Source: Archilochus colubris
Taxonomy: Eukaryota; Chordata; Aves; Apodiformes; Trochilidae
DNA: 64,000 nt
NCBI GenBank assembly: GCA_023079485.1
Contig: CM041086.1
Location: 18,236,401 to 18,300,400, forward strand
Direction of reading: 5' to 3'
Each line of letters starts with the position of its first letter. Position 1 is the first letter of the stretch. The position numbers and the translations under genes were made by a program. Under the pieces are notes generated by a model, which had not been told where the DNA came from, did no database searches, and was given only the letters and a program-made list of their open reading frames with translations. Shown here piece by piece: positions 34,741-44,984 of the stretch.

Positions 34741-37700
34741 ACTTTATGCTGACAACTGATAAGGCAGTCCCAGAGTGTGAGTATTGGCAATTAGTAAAAG
34801 AAATAAAGCAGCCCTGAAAGACCTGAAGAAACAGGAGGTGATGTGGCTGCCACAGGGTGATCTGTGCATGGAAGTGAATCCTGCTTTTTCTCCCTCCCTT
34901 TTCTGGGTACCAGGCAAGCAGGATGAAAGTGGTTCTGTTAGACCCCAGTAAGCCAAGCAGCAAAATGCTAGGGATTATTGAGCAAATGGGAGGTGGAAGA
35001 TACTCTGCTCCCGTCCCTCTGGACGGGAGGGATAAGATGATGGTTTCTCCTCCAGGAACAGCCCCCTGGTATTTCTGTGACATCTGGCAAGTGGCATTGT
35101 TTGCCTCTTCCTTTTTATACTTCTGAGTGAATAACCTTACCAAAACCCTTGAAGGTTATCTGAGGGCAGGCAGCAGAGAAATAAAACATTGTATTCTTGA
35201 CTTCTTCAGGTGGATGTTTGCCAGATGGACAGCCAAGGATGCACAGAGGTGGCAGCTGGGTTCTGCTGATCCACACCTTCCTTCAGAGGTAAAAACTTGG
35301 AGCCGAGGTAGACGGGGCAGGCAGCTGAGGACAAAGCACTTTACCTGGTGTGGTTTGGGGGAGTTTGTTTGCAGAGGCTCTCACAGGGCTGATCAGGTGC
35401 AGAATCAGATCTGATTTTTGAAAGCCACTCAGTGGGTTTCAGTGTCCAGTTGACGTTAATAACAATTAATGGTTGTGCACACACACACCCTTAACAGCTC
35501 TGAAAAGAAAAAAACCCAAGAGGTTTGGTGTATGAGCTTCAAAAAGCTTGCAGGGGAAAATACATATGCACAGAGTGTTTTGCAGTGTAGGGAATAGTCA
35601 AAAATCTACAGCAAAAGCATGGTGTAACTCAAGTGTTTTCAGTTTGCTAATGTATGTGTAGTGAAGGAGAATTACAACACTTTTCCCAGGTAAGTTTAAT
35701 GTCATTTTCTTCAATGAGGGTAAATAAATTTGCTTCAAATCCCCCAGAGTCTTAAAACCCTGTTAGTTGATATGCAGTGTTAGATGAGAAAAATGATGGT
35801 TTCTTTTTTTTTTCCTTTTTTTCTAAAAACAGATATTAAAATGATACATTCACAATATAGATAAGTAATAATCCAAATGCAGTGAGGTGGGAAAAAAAAT
35901 CTCAATCTCTTGGGAGCCACTAAACCTGAAGCAAAAAATAATTTAAAAAAAGACCTGACAAACTCAACGGATTAGCAGATCCAGGTACTGAGCAGGGAAA
36001 TGAAGCCAATTTACACTAAGGTACCAGACTGGAACAAACTTGAGGTGAAAACTAAGGAAATAACAAATTCTAACAGCCTAACTTTATTCCTTTACCCTGG
36101 CAACAGGCCTGCTCCTTGGGCAGGCAGGCAGATGGAGGGTGGGGGGAAAAAGCCCTTATTTCTGTGTTATACACCAAAGCATTTTCCATTCAGACAGTAC
36201 CTCAGGAGGTTATTCCAGCCCAGCTCAGCCTCACTTGGGGATAACAGACTTGGTCCAGGTAGGCACAAGAACCAGGATCAGATTCTTGAAAGCTTCAGAA
36301 ACAAACAGGCAACAAATCCAAAAGCTGTGTGTAAATGAGGCCAAACCAAAGGTGGGGTGAAGGCTTACCTGGGTGACCAAACAAGCTCCGTTTTCTTTTC
36401 TGCTCACTGAAAGGAGAGATCCTGAAGCTCCACTTGGCTTCTGTGCTGCTCACCCTGTGCCAGGGGTGTGGACAGGCAGGAAGGTCCCTCCACATCCCAG
36501 GACTGAAGCTGAGCTCAGGAAGCTGCTGCTGCAAGAGGAAGGGTGCCCAGGATGGCAGAACTGATGTGTCTGTGCTCTTCAAGGCAGCACAAACCAGGAC
36601 AGTCAGGGTTCTGTGGGGAAACTCAGGGTTTCTCCAGAACCTGCTGCTCAGAATCTTTCTGCTCAGTGCATTGCTGCAGGTGATGCCACACACACATTTG
36701 CAGGCAGCCTGCTAAGGAGAAGACAGTTTTTCCACTTAGTGTTTTCTGGCCTTTAGAAAGGCTGTTAACTAGAAATCAGGGCAGCATAAAAGCAGCAGTT
36801 CTGCCTGCACCCCCTGCTACCTGGGGTTTTAAAGCCAGGCTGCTGTTTACTTTTTTCAGTTAGCTTTTTCTTCCTCTTTGCTTCTGGAAAAAACTTGCAT
36901 ACAGTGTGAGAAATGCAGAATGAGTGAAGTTCTGCCCAATGTGCTGGGTAAATGCCCTGCAAAACAGAAAATCCTCTGGTGGCCTCACCACCACAGGTAA
37001 CAGAAGAAATAAAGTGCCTACCACCCGCCTGGTAGTTTCTTTTTTTGTTTTTTTTTTGCACCAAATGGCTCTTCAGGGGTAAAATCCATTCCCACTTCCA
37101 CCTGTGCAGGTTGTAGGATAAAGCTGTATGATGTGTTGTGGCAAAGGCCCAAAGGATTTCTCTCATGACATTTACTGCCAGTCTCTACCTAGTTTGGTAA
37201 ATCCAGTTGCACCTAAAAGCCTCAAAAATAATAAATAAGTGGAAGCAGAGAATGTAGCAATTTATACAACCCTGACACTGAGGTGCTGGACACTGCAGAG
37301 TGCTTGGTTACTGCCCCTGATCCTGTGTTCAGGCAGTAACTCACCAGAACTGATCCAAGAGAAGTGCTTCCCACCTTGGCTGTAGTACTGTATTGGTGAA
37401 GAGTTCTAAAAAAAGAGATTTTTTTTTTTATTGGTTTTAAGTGTTAAAACCACTTGAAGCTGTTTTCCTTTTTTCTCTGTTTAGACAGAAAAAAACCTGA
37501 GTCCATGTGGTGGTACTTAGCTCCTGGGCACTGGTGTTCCCACCCAGAGTGCTGAGCTCTCCAAGCTGAGAGCTGGAAACATCAGAACAGATCTGTGAGG
37601 TTTGGAGAACATCTTTGAGCTCTGCCCATGGTGCAGACTGTCCTGTGGGAAGCTGTGGAGCCACTGGATGTGACACCACAGACACAAAGGTTCCTGCAGC

Positions 37701-39570
37701 ATTAGGGCAGAATAACAGAGGCTCTCCCACACCTGATTTGAAGCCCTGGCTCTGGACAGAAGCAGCTGGGGGCAAACAAGGGAAGAAAATTGGGCTGGCC
37801 TGTCACAGGTGGAAGAGAAGAGGCCAGGTGAAATCTGTTGCAGCTTTTTGGCTCCTCAGAAGCTAATGAGAAACATTATTTGACATTCTCTGGGAAAGGA
37901 CACCAAAGAAGGAGTAGCAGTGGGGTACAACTTTGCTGGAGGGAAGTGGTGTTGCCCATTTTTGATAGGAAGTTGTTTACAGCTTTCCAGAATGTTTCAT
38001 TCCTGCTGCTTCACCAACCAGAAGCTGCCTGCCACTCCTCTCTTTCCCTTTTTAAATCAGACTCCTTCCCACTTGTGCCTTGTTGGAGTGATCCCAAACA
38101 AGCAGGAGCCTGGAGGAGGTGGCAGGGGTCAACAAAAAGCCCCACTTAAAGTCTGAGCCCATCTGGGGATGGATGAGGGGGAAAGTTTGGCCTTTTCTGG
38201 AGCACACAGGATGTCTCTAACATGCTGACAGCCATGCCAAGCCAAACAGCATAAAAATAATGTGGGTAGGAGGCCTGGCTAATAAATCATTTCAAGAAGA
38301 TACTGAAACATTTTGAAAAGGAGACTTGGTCAGGTTCACCAGGGACTTACTGCCCTGCTCTAAAGGAGTGGTGCTGACAGAAGAAACCTTCAGACATCTG
38401 GTCATTCATGGTATTTTGATTGAGAAAGAGGCCTGATGTGAGCCAATGTGACAGGTATTAATTGGACACAAACCTGATAGGTCTCCAAGTGTAATTGCAA
38501 GCAGAGGGCACAGCTCCCTTCCTCTGGCTTGGTGACCCCACAGTGCTTAATGTGTGATCAGGGGACCTGCAAGAAAAGATGAAATCATTACTGGTGATCT
38601 GCAGGTACACAGAAGTGAGGGGCAGGTCACTGATACCAAATATGGATCACTTAATGAGCTGAGCTTCAGTAAACAAAATGAGGTTTTTTCAGTGCCAGCA
38701 GATGTAGAGTTGTCAGCCCAAGAATAGAGCAGCATCTGCCTACGGGGTGGGTGACAAAGTCACAGAAAACAGTGGTTCAGAGGAGGAATAATCAGCTCCT
38801 AATGAGATGCTCTGCCAAGAGGAGCAAACACTGCTGGGGAAGCAAAAAGGGAGACACCAAGAAAGACAAGGGAGGTTTTGTTACCTCTGTTTGGGCTCCA
38901 GAACGATTTTCCCAAAGGCTGGAAAACACACCTTCATGAGAAGACACCCCAGGGACACAAGTTTATTAAGGAATAAAATGTTATTTAAATGCAGATATAA
39001 TACTGAAGTGTTCTTTATCTGCCCAAGTGGTGTTTGGTAGCTGGACATCAGAACAGATTGTGGTGTATTTTTAGCAGAGTGGAAAGTTGTCCCATGAAAA
39101 GAGTCCACCCACAGTTTGCCAACCGTGGCAGAGTGCCCATTACTGAAGAATCACTGGAAATACTTAATGAGTTGTGTTGGTTTGTGGGTTGTTTTTTTGT
39201 TGTCGTTTTTGGGGGATTTGTTTTGTTCTGTTTTTTTTCCAAAGGAAACACTCTGGTTTGTACAAGAATTACTTGAGAGGAAGCTGGCACCCTTCATTAG
39301 TCTGGAATTGGGAGTGGGTTATTAGATCAGCTCCTGCTGGGTTTCTGCAGAATAAATATGGGAACATGATGGCTGTGGGCAGGGATGAAGGGAAGAGGGG
39401 AAGCTCTCAGTGCGGCACAAAGGCCATTTGGAGCCATCTCTCCTCCCTTCTCAGCCTGAGGCCATATCCATAACCCTCTACAGCTTACCAATAGTTGGGT
39501 TTTTTTCCACCTGTGTAACATTATGAGTGTGAGCCACAGCTGCCCTGAGCAGCACAAGCCCCAAGGCCAT
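34741..39570. other. Intergenic, no gene recognised
   Basis: 4.8 kb between transposon clusters. It contains scattered homopolymers (35803-35824 T-rich, 37040-37059 T-rich, 39187-39240 T/G-rich) but no frame with recognisable protein, no RNA gene and no young repeat that I can identify. Distal regulatory elements are possible but cannot be seen without alignment. Confidence 0.5.
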
Positions 39571-39574
39571 CAGC

Positions 39575-39785
39575 ATCGGTGAAAAGGGAACATTTTTTCC
39601 TCTGAAAGGGTTGTCAGACATTGGAACAGTCTGCCCAGGGCAGTGGTGGAGACACCAACCCTGGAGGTGTTTAAATGTGTGGACCTGGTCCTTAGGGACA
39701 TGGTTTAGTGGTGAACTTACAGTGCTGGTCAAAGGTTGGACTGGATGATCCTGAAGGTCTCTCCCAACCAAAGACATTCTGTGAA
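39575..39785 (+). mobile_element. CR1 3'-end fragment
   Basis: GTTGTCAGACATTGGAACAG, TCTGCCCAGGGCAGTGGTGGAG and GGTTGGACTGGATGATCC, then AAGGTCTCTCCCAACCAAAG, which is the sense CR1 3' tail on the plus strand. It is more diverged than copies A-C. Confidence 0.9.
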
Positions 39786-41445
39786 AAGACAGAGAGCAAA
39801 ATGTCCCCCAAGAGTTTGAGCTGAGAAGCCAGAATGGAGGTTTTCTAAGTGTCAAAGTTCTTAAGAGAAAAATGAGGGAAAGAGAAAGTGGGAAACACAG
39901 AGTGGGGTTGGAGGGAAGAGAGATCTTTCAAAGACATCTCCTTGCTCAGTGCTGGTGGTTGGTCACCCTCCAGCTGACATCCAAGTCACAGCTTTGATGG
40001 TCGCTTCCCAATCCTTAGAACATCTCCTGAGCAGCTCGAGCCTGACTTTGGGTGCTGGTTAATCACAGAGCTGGCAGGGGGCATCCAGGGTGGGGTTTTT
40101 CTGCCCGTGCTTTTTTGCAGCTGTTTCAACAGCAAATGCCAACTCCTCACGCAATGTTTTGCTCTTTCTGGGAATTTAAAAATAACTTGGGTAATGAAGC
40201 AGTGCTGAGCAGCTCGTATGTCCAGACAGATAGGAGTGAAATGCTTCAGTTCAGAAAGCAAAGTTGTCTGTGGTGGCAGAACAAGTCCCCCAGGGCCCTT
40301 TTTCGCATAATCCCAGAACGTGCTGAAATTAATGCAGGAAGAAATTCAGAGGAAGGAGGGAGAGTCACGTCGAAGGGACTTGGGAAGACATTTCTGGGTG
40401 ATCTGTAATCAATCCCATCCTATGACATCCCTTTAGCAGTGCCATTTAATTACTCCATTAGAGGCAGGGTTTGATGTATATGTTCTATACCAGGGACATC
40501 CAGAACATGAAAGAAAAATGTGCTGCTCCCTGAATGCTTTACAAAGATCAATGAAGCTCCTTGTCCCTTGTTAGAGCAACAAGAAGCTGAGCATGGAGTG
40601 ACAAAACTGCCTGTCCAAGGACAGCCACCAAAGCACGAGCAGAGATACTTACAGGCTGTGGCAGCTTTCAGCTTCTCCCTAAAAAACCCACATCCTTCAA
40701 CAGTCTCCACATCCAGTGCCAGCATTTGGCAGCATTATCCAATGAGAGATGAAGGAGGGATAAATTCCTTTAAAATAATCCTCAGGGTGTTAAGTAATGT
40801 GATGCAGCAGGCTGCCTAGATCTCCTCCTGTATTCAGCTGGCCTGTTTATCACTGCTTTCAGCTCTGCTACCCTCACTGCCCCATCCTGTGCCCCCTCCT
40901 CTGCTGCCCCACGGGGCTGAGGTGCCATGCCAGCACTAGCAGCTGCCTGCTGAAAAAAAAATCCTCTCAGTCTGCAGTTTATGCTCAGTCTCTTTATTTT
41001 CCTACACGTAATCACCAGACATCTCTGCACTTTGTCGTGATAAATACCAGACTGTTGAATCTCTGGGGCTGCCAAGAAATGTATCTCAGCATAGCACATA
41101 TAAAGCTGCTAATTTTTAATTATTATTATTATTATTCCTTCTTTAGTTTAACGTTTATTCCCACTCTTGTCCTTTGAAGGATAAGTAGGGCTGCATCTTG
41201 CTAGCAAGTTGCTCCAAATGCATTAGATGAAAGAATAAATAACATGATGTACCAAAGACTATGAAGAATAAATACATTCTATTGAGATAGCCAAGCAGAG
41301 GCTGTGATAATGTGCTGTTCATTATACTGGTGCACCAGTGCTCACTGCAGGAGAAGATGTGATTTACTCACCTGGAGGTCACGTACCTGATGCTGCTCAG
41401 AGTTGACAGAGATTTTCTTCTGCCTGTACTGGTAGTGCATTGACA
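39786..41445. other. Intergenic, nothing firm
   Basis: No gene supported. There is an (ATT)n microsatellite at 41118-41137. The rest is unique-looking. Confidence 0.5.
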
Positions 41446-41451
41446 CAGGAG
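41446..41451. repeat. Target-site duplication, left
   Basis: CAGGAG immediately before the first LTR. An identical CAGGAG follows the second LTR at 42603-42608. Confidence 0.85.
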
Positions 41452-41664
41452 TGTAGCAGGAGGAGCCTTTCTTGCTCCCGAGGCTCGAGGAGCTGCTGAC
41501 CTCTCCATTGCCTCGCACAAGAGCAAGCTGAGCTCCTCTCTGTGGGTGTGTGTCCCACCTTTATTGGCCCCCTGGTAATAGGGGGCCTGCCCTAACCAGG
41601 CACAGGTGGACTCACACCCACTCTTTGGCAACTCGAGGCACCTGGTTTATCTTGTTTCTCTACA
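41452..41664 (-). repeat. 3' LTR of the miniature element
   Basis: Direct repeat partner of 42391-42602. On the minus strand AATAAA lies at 41565-41560, in CCAATAAAGGTGGG. The first 124 bases on the minus strand (U3 through the poly(A) signal) are identical to the other LTR. The remaining 89 (R/U5 side) carry about 11 substitutions and one gap relative to it. Confidence 0.92.
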
Positions 41665-41692
41665 TTTCCCCCCCTTTTTTTTTGTTTTTTCT
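41665..41692 (-). other. Polypurine tract of the miniature element
   Basis: On the minus strand a purine run ends A9 G7 A3 directly before TGTAG of the 3' LTR, with one C further upstream at 41684. This is where plus-strand DNA synthesis is primed in LTR elements. Confidence 0.85.
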
Positions 41693-42370
41693 TACCCCAG
41701 TTTGCCCTAGCTTACAAACATTTGAACACTGATTACAGGATACACTTATAGCTTACGGGATTTAACCCTAGCTTACAATACAAACATACAACACTGATTA
41801 CAGGATTTTTACAAACAATTAAACATTTCACACTTATAGCTTACAGGATTTAACCCTAGCTTCAACTGACACAAACATACACTGCTGCAGCCCAGGCAAA
41901 CCGTTCAATGTCAGCCCAGGTACTTTTCACAAAGTCTCTGCCTTTCCGACTGGAGTTGTTCTTCTCCCTCCTGTATCTGCTCTTCTCTTGGCTTCCCTCT
42001 TCTCAGGGGTTTCCAAAGAGAGAATCCTTATCTTGGCTTCCCTCTGCTCAGGGGTTTCCAAAGAGCTTGCTGGTTCCTCATGGGTTTCTGGTTCCTCATG
42101 GGATTACGGGATTTAACCCTTCCTCATTGGATTCCATACAGGGGTTTTAACCCTTCCTCATGGGATTCCATCCTCCTGGCTTCCCTCTGCTCAGGGGTTT
42201 CCAAAGAGAGAATCCTTATCTTGGCTTCCCTCTGCTGAGGGGTTTCCAATCCAAAGAGCTTGCTGGTCATACCTTTCAGGGAGAGTGTTAGCCCAGGCAC
42301 TTTTTCAAATCAGGGAGAATGTTCCTGTTGCCAGCTCCTCACACTGCTGCTTCTTTAGACGTCTGTATGT

Positions 42371-42388
42371 TGCCCGCATTCTCCACCA
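42371..42388 (-). other. Primer-binding site, apparent tRNA-Ala
   Basis: TGGTGGAGAATGCGGGCA on the minus strand, two bases (TT) after the CA end of the 5' LTR, which is the standard retroviral spacing. It is complementary to the 3' end, CCA included, of a vertebrate tRNA-Ala(AGC) isodecoder whose acceptor and T-arm I recall as TGCCCGCATTCTCCA. The tRNA identity rests on memory and should be checked. Confidence 0.75.
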
Positions 42389-42390
42389 AA

Positions 42391-42602
42391 TGTAGCAGGA
42401 AGAGCCTTTCTTGCTCCTGAGGCTCAACGAGCTGCTGCCTTCTCCATTGCCTCTCACCAGAGTGAGCTGAGGTCCCTCTGTGGGTGTGTGTCCCACCTTT
42501 ATTGGCCCCCTGGTAATAGGGGGCCTGCCCTAACCAGGCACAGGTGGACTCACACCCACTCTTTGGCAACTCGAGGCACCTGGTTTATCTTGTTTCTCTA
42601 CA
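42391..42602 (-). repeat. 5' LTR of the miniature element
   Basis: TGTAG...CTACA repeat with AATAAA on the minus strand at 42503-42498. See the 3' LTR at 41452-41664 for the comparison. Confidence 0.92.
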
Positions 42603-42608
42603 CAGGAG

Positions 42609-44684
42609 TGTGTTCAGCTCTGGTGCCACATCTGAAAATACCTTTTCCATTTCCACTTTTTAAATGCCACAGCTTTCTCTTGCCTTTCCAAGAAGAATCT
42701 GCAACATGCAAAACAAGAAGAATGTATGTCAAGAATTACCCAAGTTGTTTGCTGTAGATCAACATCTGAAGAGCTTTACAGTGCCATGGACACTGCTTCT
42801 GGGGCACCTGGTGGGACATCTCTGGATGAGGAGGGAAATGAGGTGGAGGAGAAAAGATGTTTAAAATGGTGTGGCCATTTGCCTTCCAAGGTCCCTGCCT
42901 CCAATGAGAGTGAGGGGATATCAAATTTATTCTTGTCTCATGATTAAAGCTTATGAGTTGGAGACTAATTTTTCAGGTGTCCCTTTCTGTCGATCTATAA
43001 TGCCACTAAAGAGGTTATAGCTAATAAAATTAGATTTTAATCAGCTTGGATGGGGTTGTGGTTGCTACTTTAAACTAAAGGAAGTGAGTTAACTGCCTCT
43101 TACCTTTTTTCCCATTTGTATTTTAACAGCATTGTGCAAGAACACAGTAGGATCTTCATCCAAACAGAATTAGTCATTTACTTCATGTAGAAATCTTCAG
43201 CACGTAGTAATCTCACTCATACTCATCCAAGCAGGTAAGCACATACTGAAGTTTACAATTAAAATGCTTAATTAAATCCTTAAATTAAGCACATACTTAA
43301 ATGCTTTGCTAAAGAGGGATATAATCTCCAATATGCTTAAGATAAAGTATGTGCTGAAGTGCTTTATTGAACCAGTGTGTTTGCTGCAACACAAAGAATA
43401 TTTGTGGAGCAAAAGCTGGTGTAGGTGTAATCCCACAACCCCCCTCCCACCCCAGCAATGTGATGGGGAAAACCTCTGTGCATTTATTAACACAAACCAC
43501 ACATGGTCTGTTCTGGCAGTTCCTACCTGGAGTTGTAGGATTGCGAACAAACCGTTTGGATGTGATGTTGCCAGGCCAGTGGAGCACAACTGGCTCTGCC
43601 CAGAGCATGGCAACAGAGGCAGCAGCTTTCACTGCTCAGCTGCAGGTGGGGAAAGGACAGTCCCACCTTGGGTTCCTGCTGGGTTTTGTGCATCTTGCTG
43701 GGCTTAGATCTGAGATTTGGTGCAGGTTTGGTCTCCGTGTTGACTTTCTCTGGGGAAAGGCCCAGCAGAGAGAACAAAAGGTGCCACAGCTTCACAGTTC
43801 CTCGTTGCTCTTCATCAAAGTTGACTTGAACTTTATTGACAGGCTTCAACACAGTTTGCATGTTTAGAGAGATAAACCAATGGTTTAATAATCTGCCAGG
43901 GACACAAGGGATGGAGAACAAACCTCCTTTCCATCACACACTTCCCATCCCAGCAGATAAGTCAGAGATGTCCTGAAGTGTCAGAGGACTTTGGCAGGGC
44001 TATGGTAGAATTTATCTGCTTCCATCCCAGTGTGTCATAGCCAGGAAATTCACACCTAATCCTGGGGGCACCATCTTTCTACACATGCCTGAGCCAATTT
44101 GGTGTGAGCAGTTCAGCAGTGTCTCAGATGTCATTGTCCCCAAGGTTCCCAGGTTAGACATTTACCAGATAAATCCCTCTGAGGGCTCAGCCTATCCCAC
44201 ACTGCATCTCCCAGCATCAGGGCCCACCCCAGGACTAAGAACAACCCACACAGCCCCACTGGTGGCACCCCACCCTTTCTGCATGGGAGAGGGAGACCTG
44301 AATGAGTCCCTCATGGGTGTGAGGGCTCATCCACCCTTAGCCAAGGCAGCAGCTGGAAATTGCTGCAGTTCCCAAAATGTGTGTGAACACATCTAGCACA
44401 CCTTTCTGGCTCCAAACTTAAGCAAATAGCACCCAAAGACACTCTGACCCCTCTCAGCATATGCCCTGGATAATATCACATTAAACAATTCACCCCCTGC
44501 CCTGCAAAAATAAAACAGCTTTTGAACTTTGGCAATGTGAGAATTAAAAAAAATGAGTCACCAAATTCACCAGAGAACTGATGAGCTTCTCCTCTTGCTG
44601 TGCTCTGATCAGGTAAAAACCACCACAGTCCAAACTGGCTGAACTCAAATTGAACATTAAGCACTAATAAAAAGAATGGTGATT

Positions 44685-44715
<31 letters not shown>

Positions 44716-44984
44716 GTATGTATTTATATAATTAAATTTGTTTTCTTCCACAAGCAAATGAAGACAGCAGCACTTGGAAATGCACCCACCTGCTCCTTCC
44801 CAGGAAAAGGCTGGTCTGGGGCATTTCATCCAGGCAGTGCTGGGATGCTGGTGGGAATGGGGACCCTGCAGTCCCCAGGGATGCTGTCCCTGCTCTCCTG
44901 GGCACAGTGGAAAAGCTGTTCCTCTCAGCCAAGCCCCCATCCCCACGCCCTCAGGAGGCCAATTGGCTGAAGTTTCCATTTCCA
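42609..44984. other. Intergenic with a possible ancient repeat and a (TA)n run
   Basis: No gene supported. 43195-43380 repeats variants of AAGCACATACTTAAATGCTTT on both strands, like an old sauropsid interspersed repeat that I cannot name. A (TA)n microsatellite with TATG interruptions occupies 44683-44731. Frames near 43300-43900 look like chance. Confidence 0.45.

Larger units (their letters stand above)
41452..42602 (-). mobile_element. Complete miniature non-autonomous LTR retrotransposon
   Basis: Two direct repeats of 213 bp (41452-41664) and 212 bp (42391-42602) bound a 726-bp interior. Each begins TGTAG and ends CTACA, so the LTRs have TG...CA ends with a 5-bp terminal inverted repeat. 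CAGGAG flanks both outer sides (41446-41451 and 42603-42608), a perfect 6-bp target duplication that shows a single insertion. The element points to the minus strand. After the 5' LTR come TT and an 18-base primer site, and just before the 3' LTR lies a polypurine tract. Each LTR has AATAAA. No gag, pol or env domain is visible. The interior is made of diverged tandem repeats, with at most a short frame holding an ETPEQREAK motif. It must have moved with enzymes supplied by another element. Size and build resemble TRIM elements or an internally deleted retrovirus. The family is not recognised. Confidence 0.9.

Noticed and set aside
42371..42388. tRNA-like sequence
   Set aside because: Only the complement of a tRNA 3' end is present, at the primer site of an LTR element. 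There is no tRNA gene body.
43306..43921. Overlapping frames of 100-166 codons on both strands
   Set aside because: No recognisable protein, no splice or promoter context, and similar frame lengths on both strands, so they are most likely chance.
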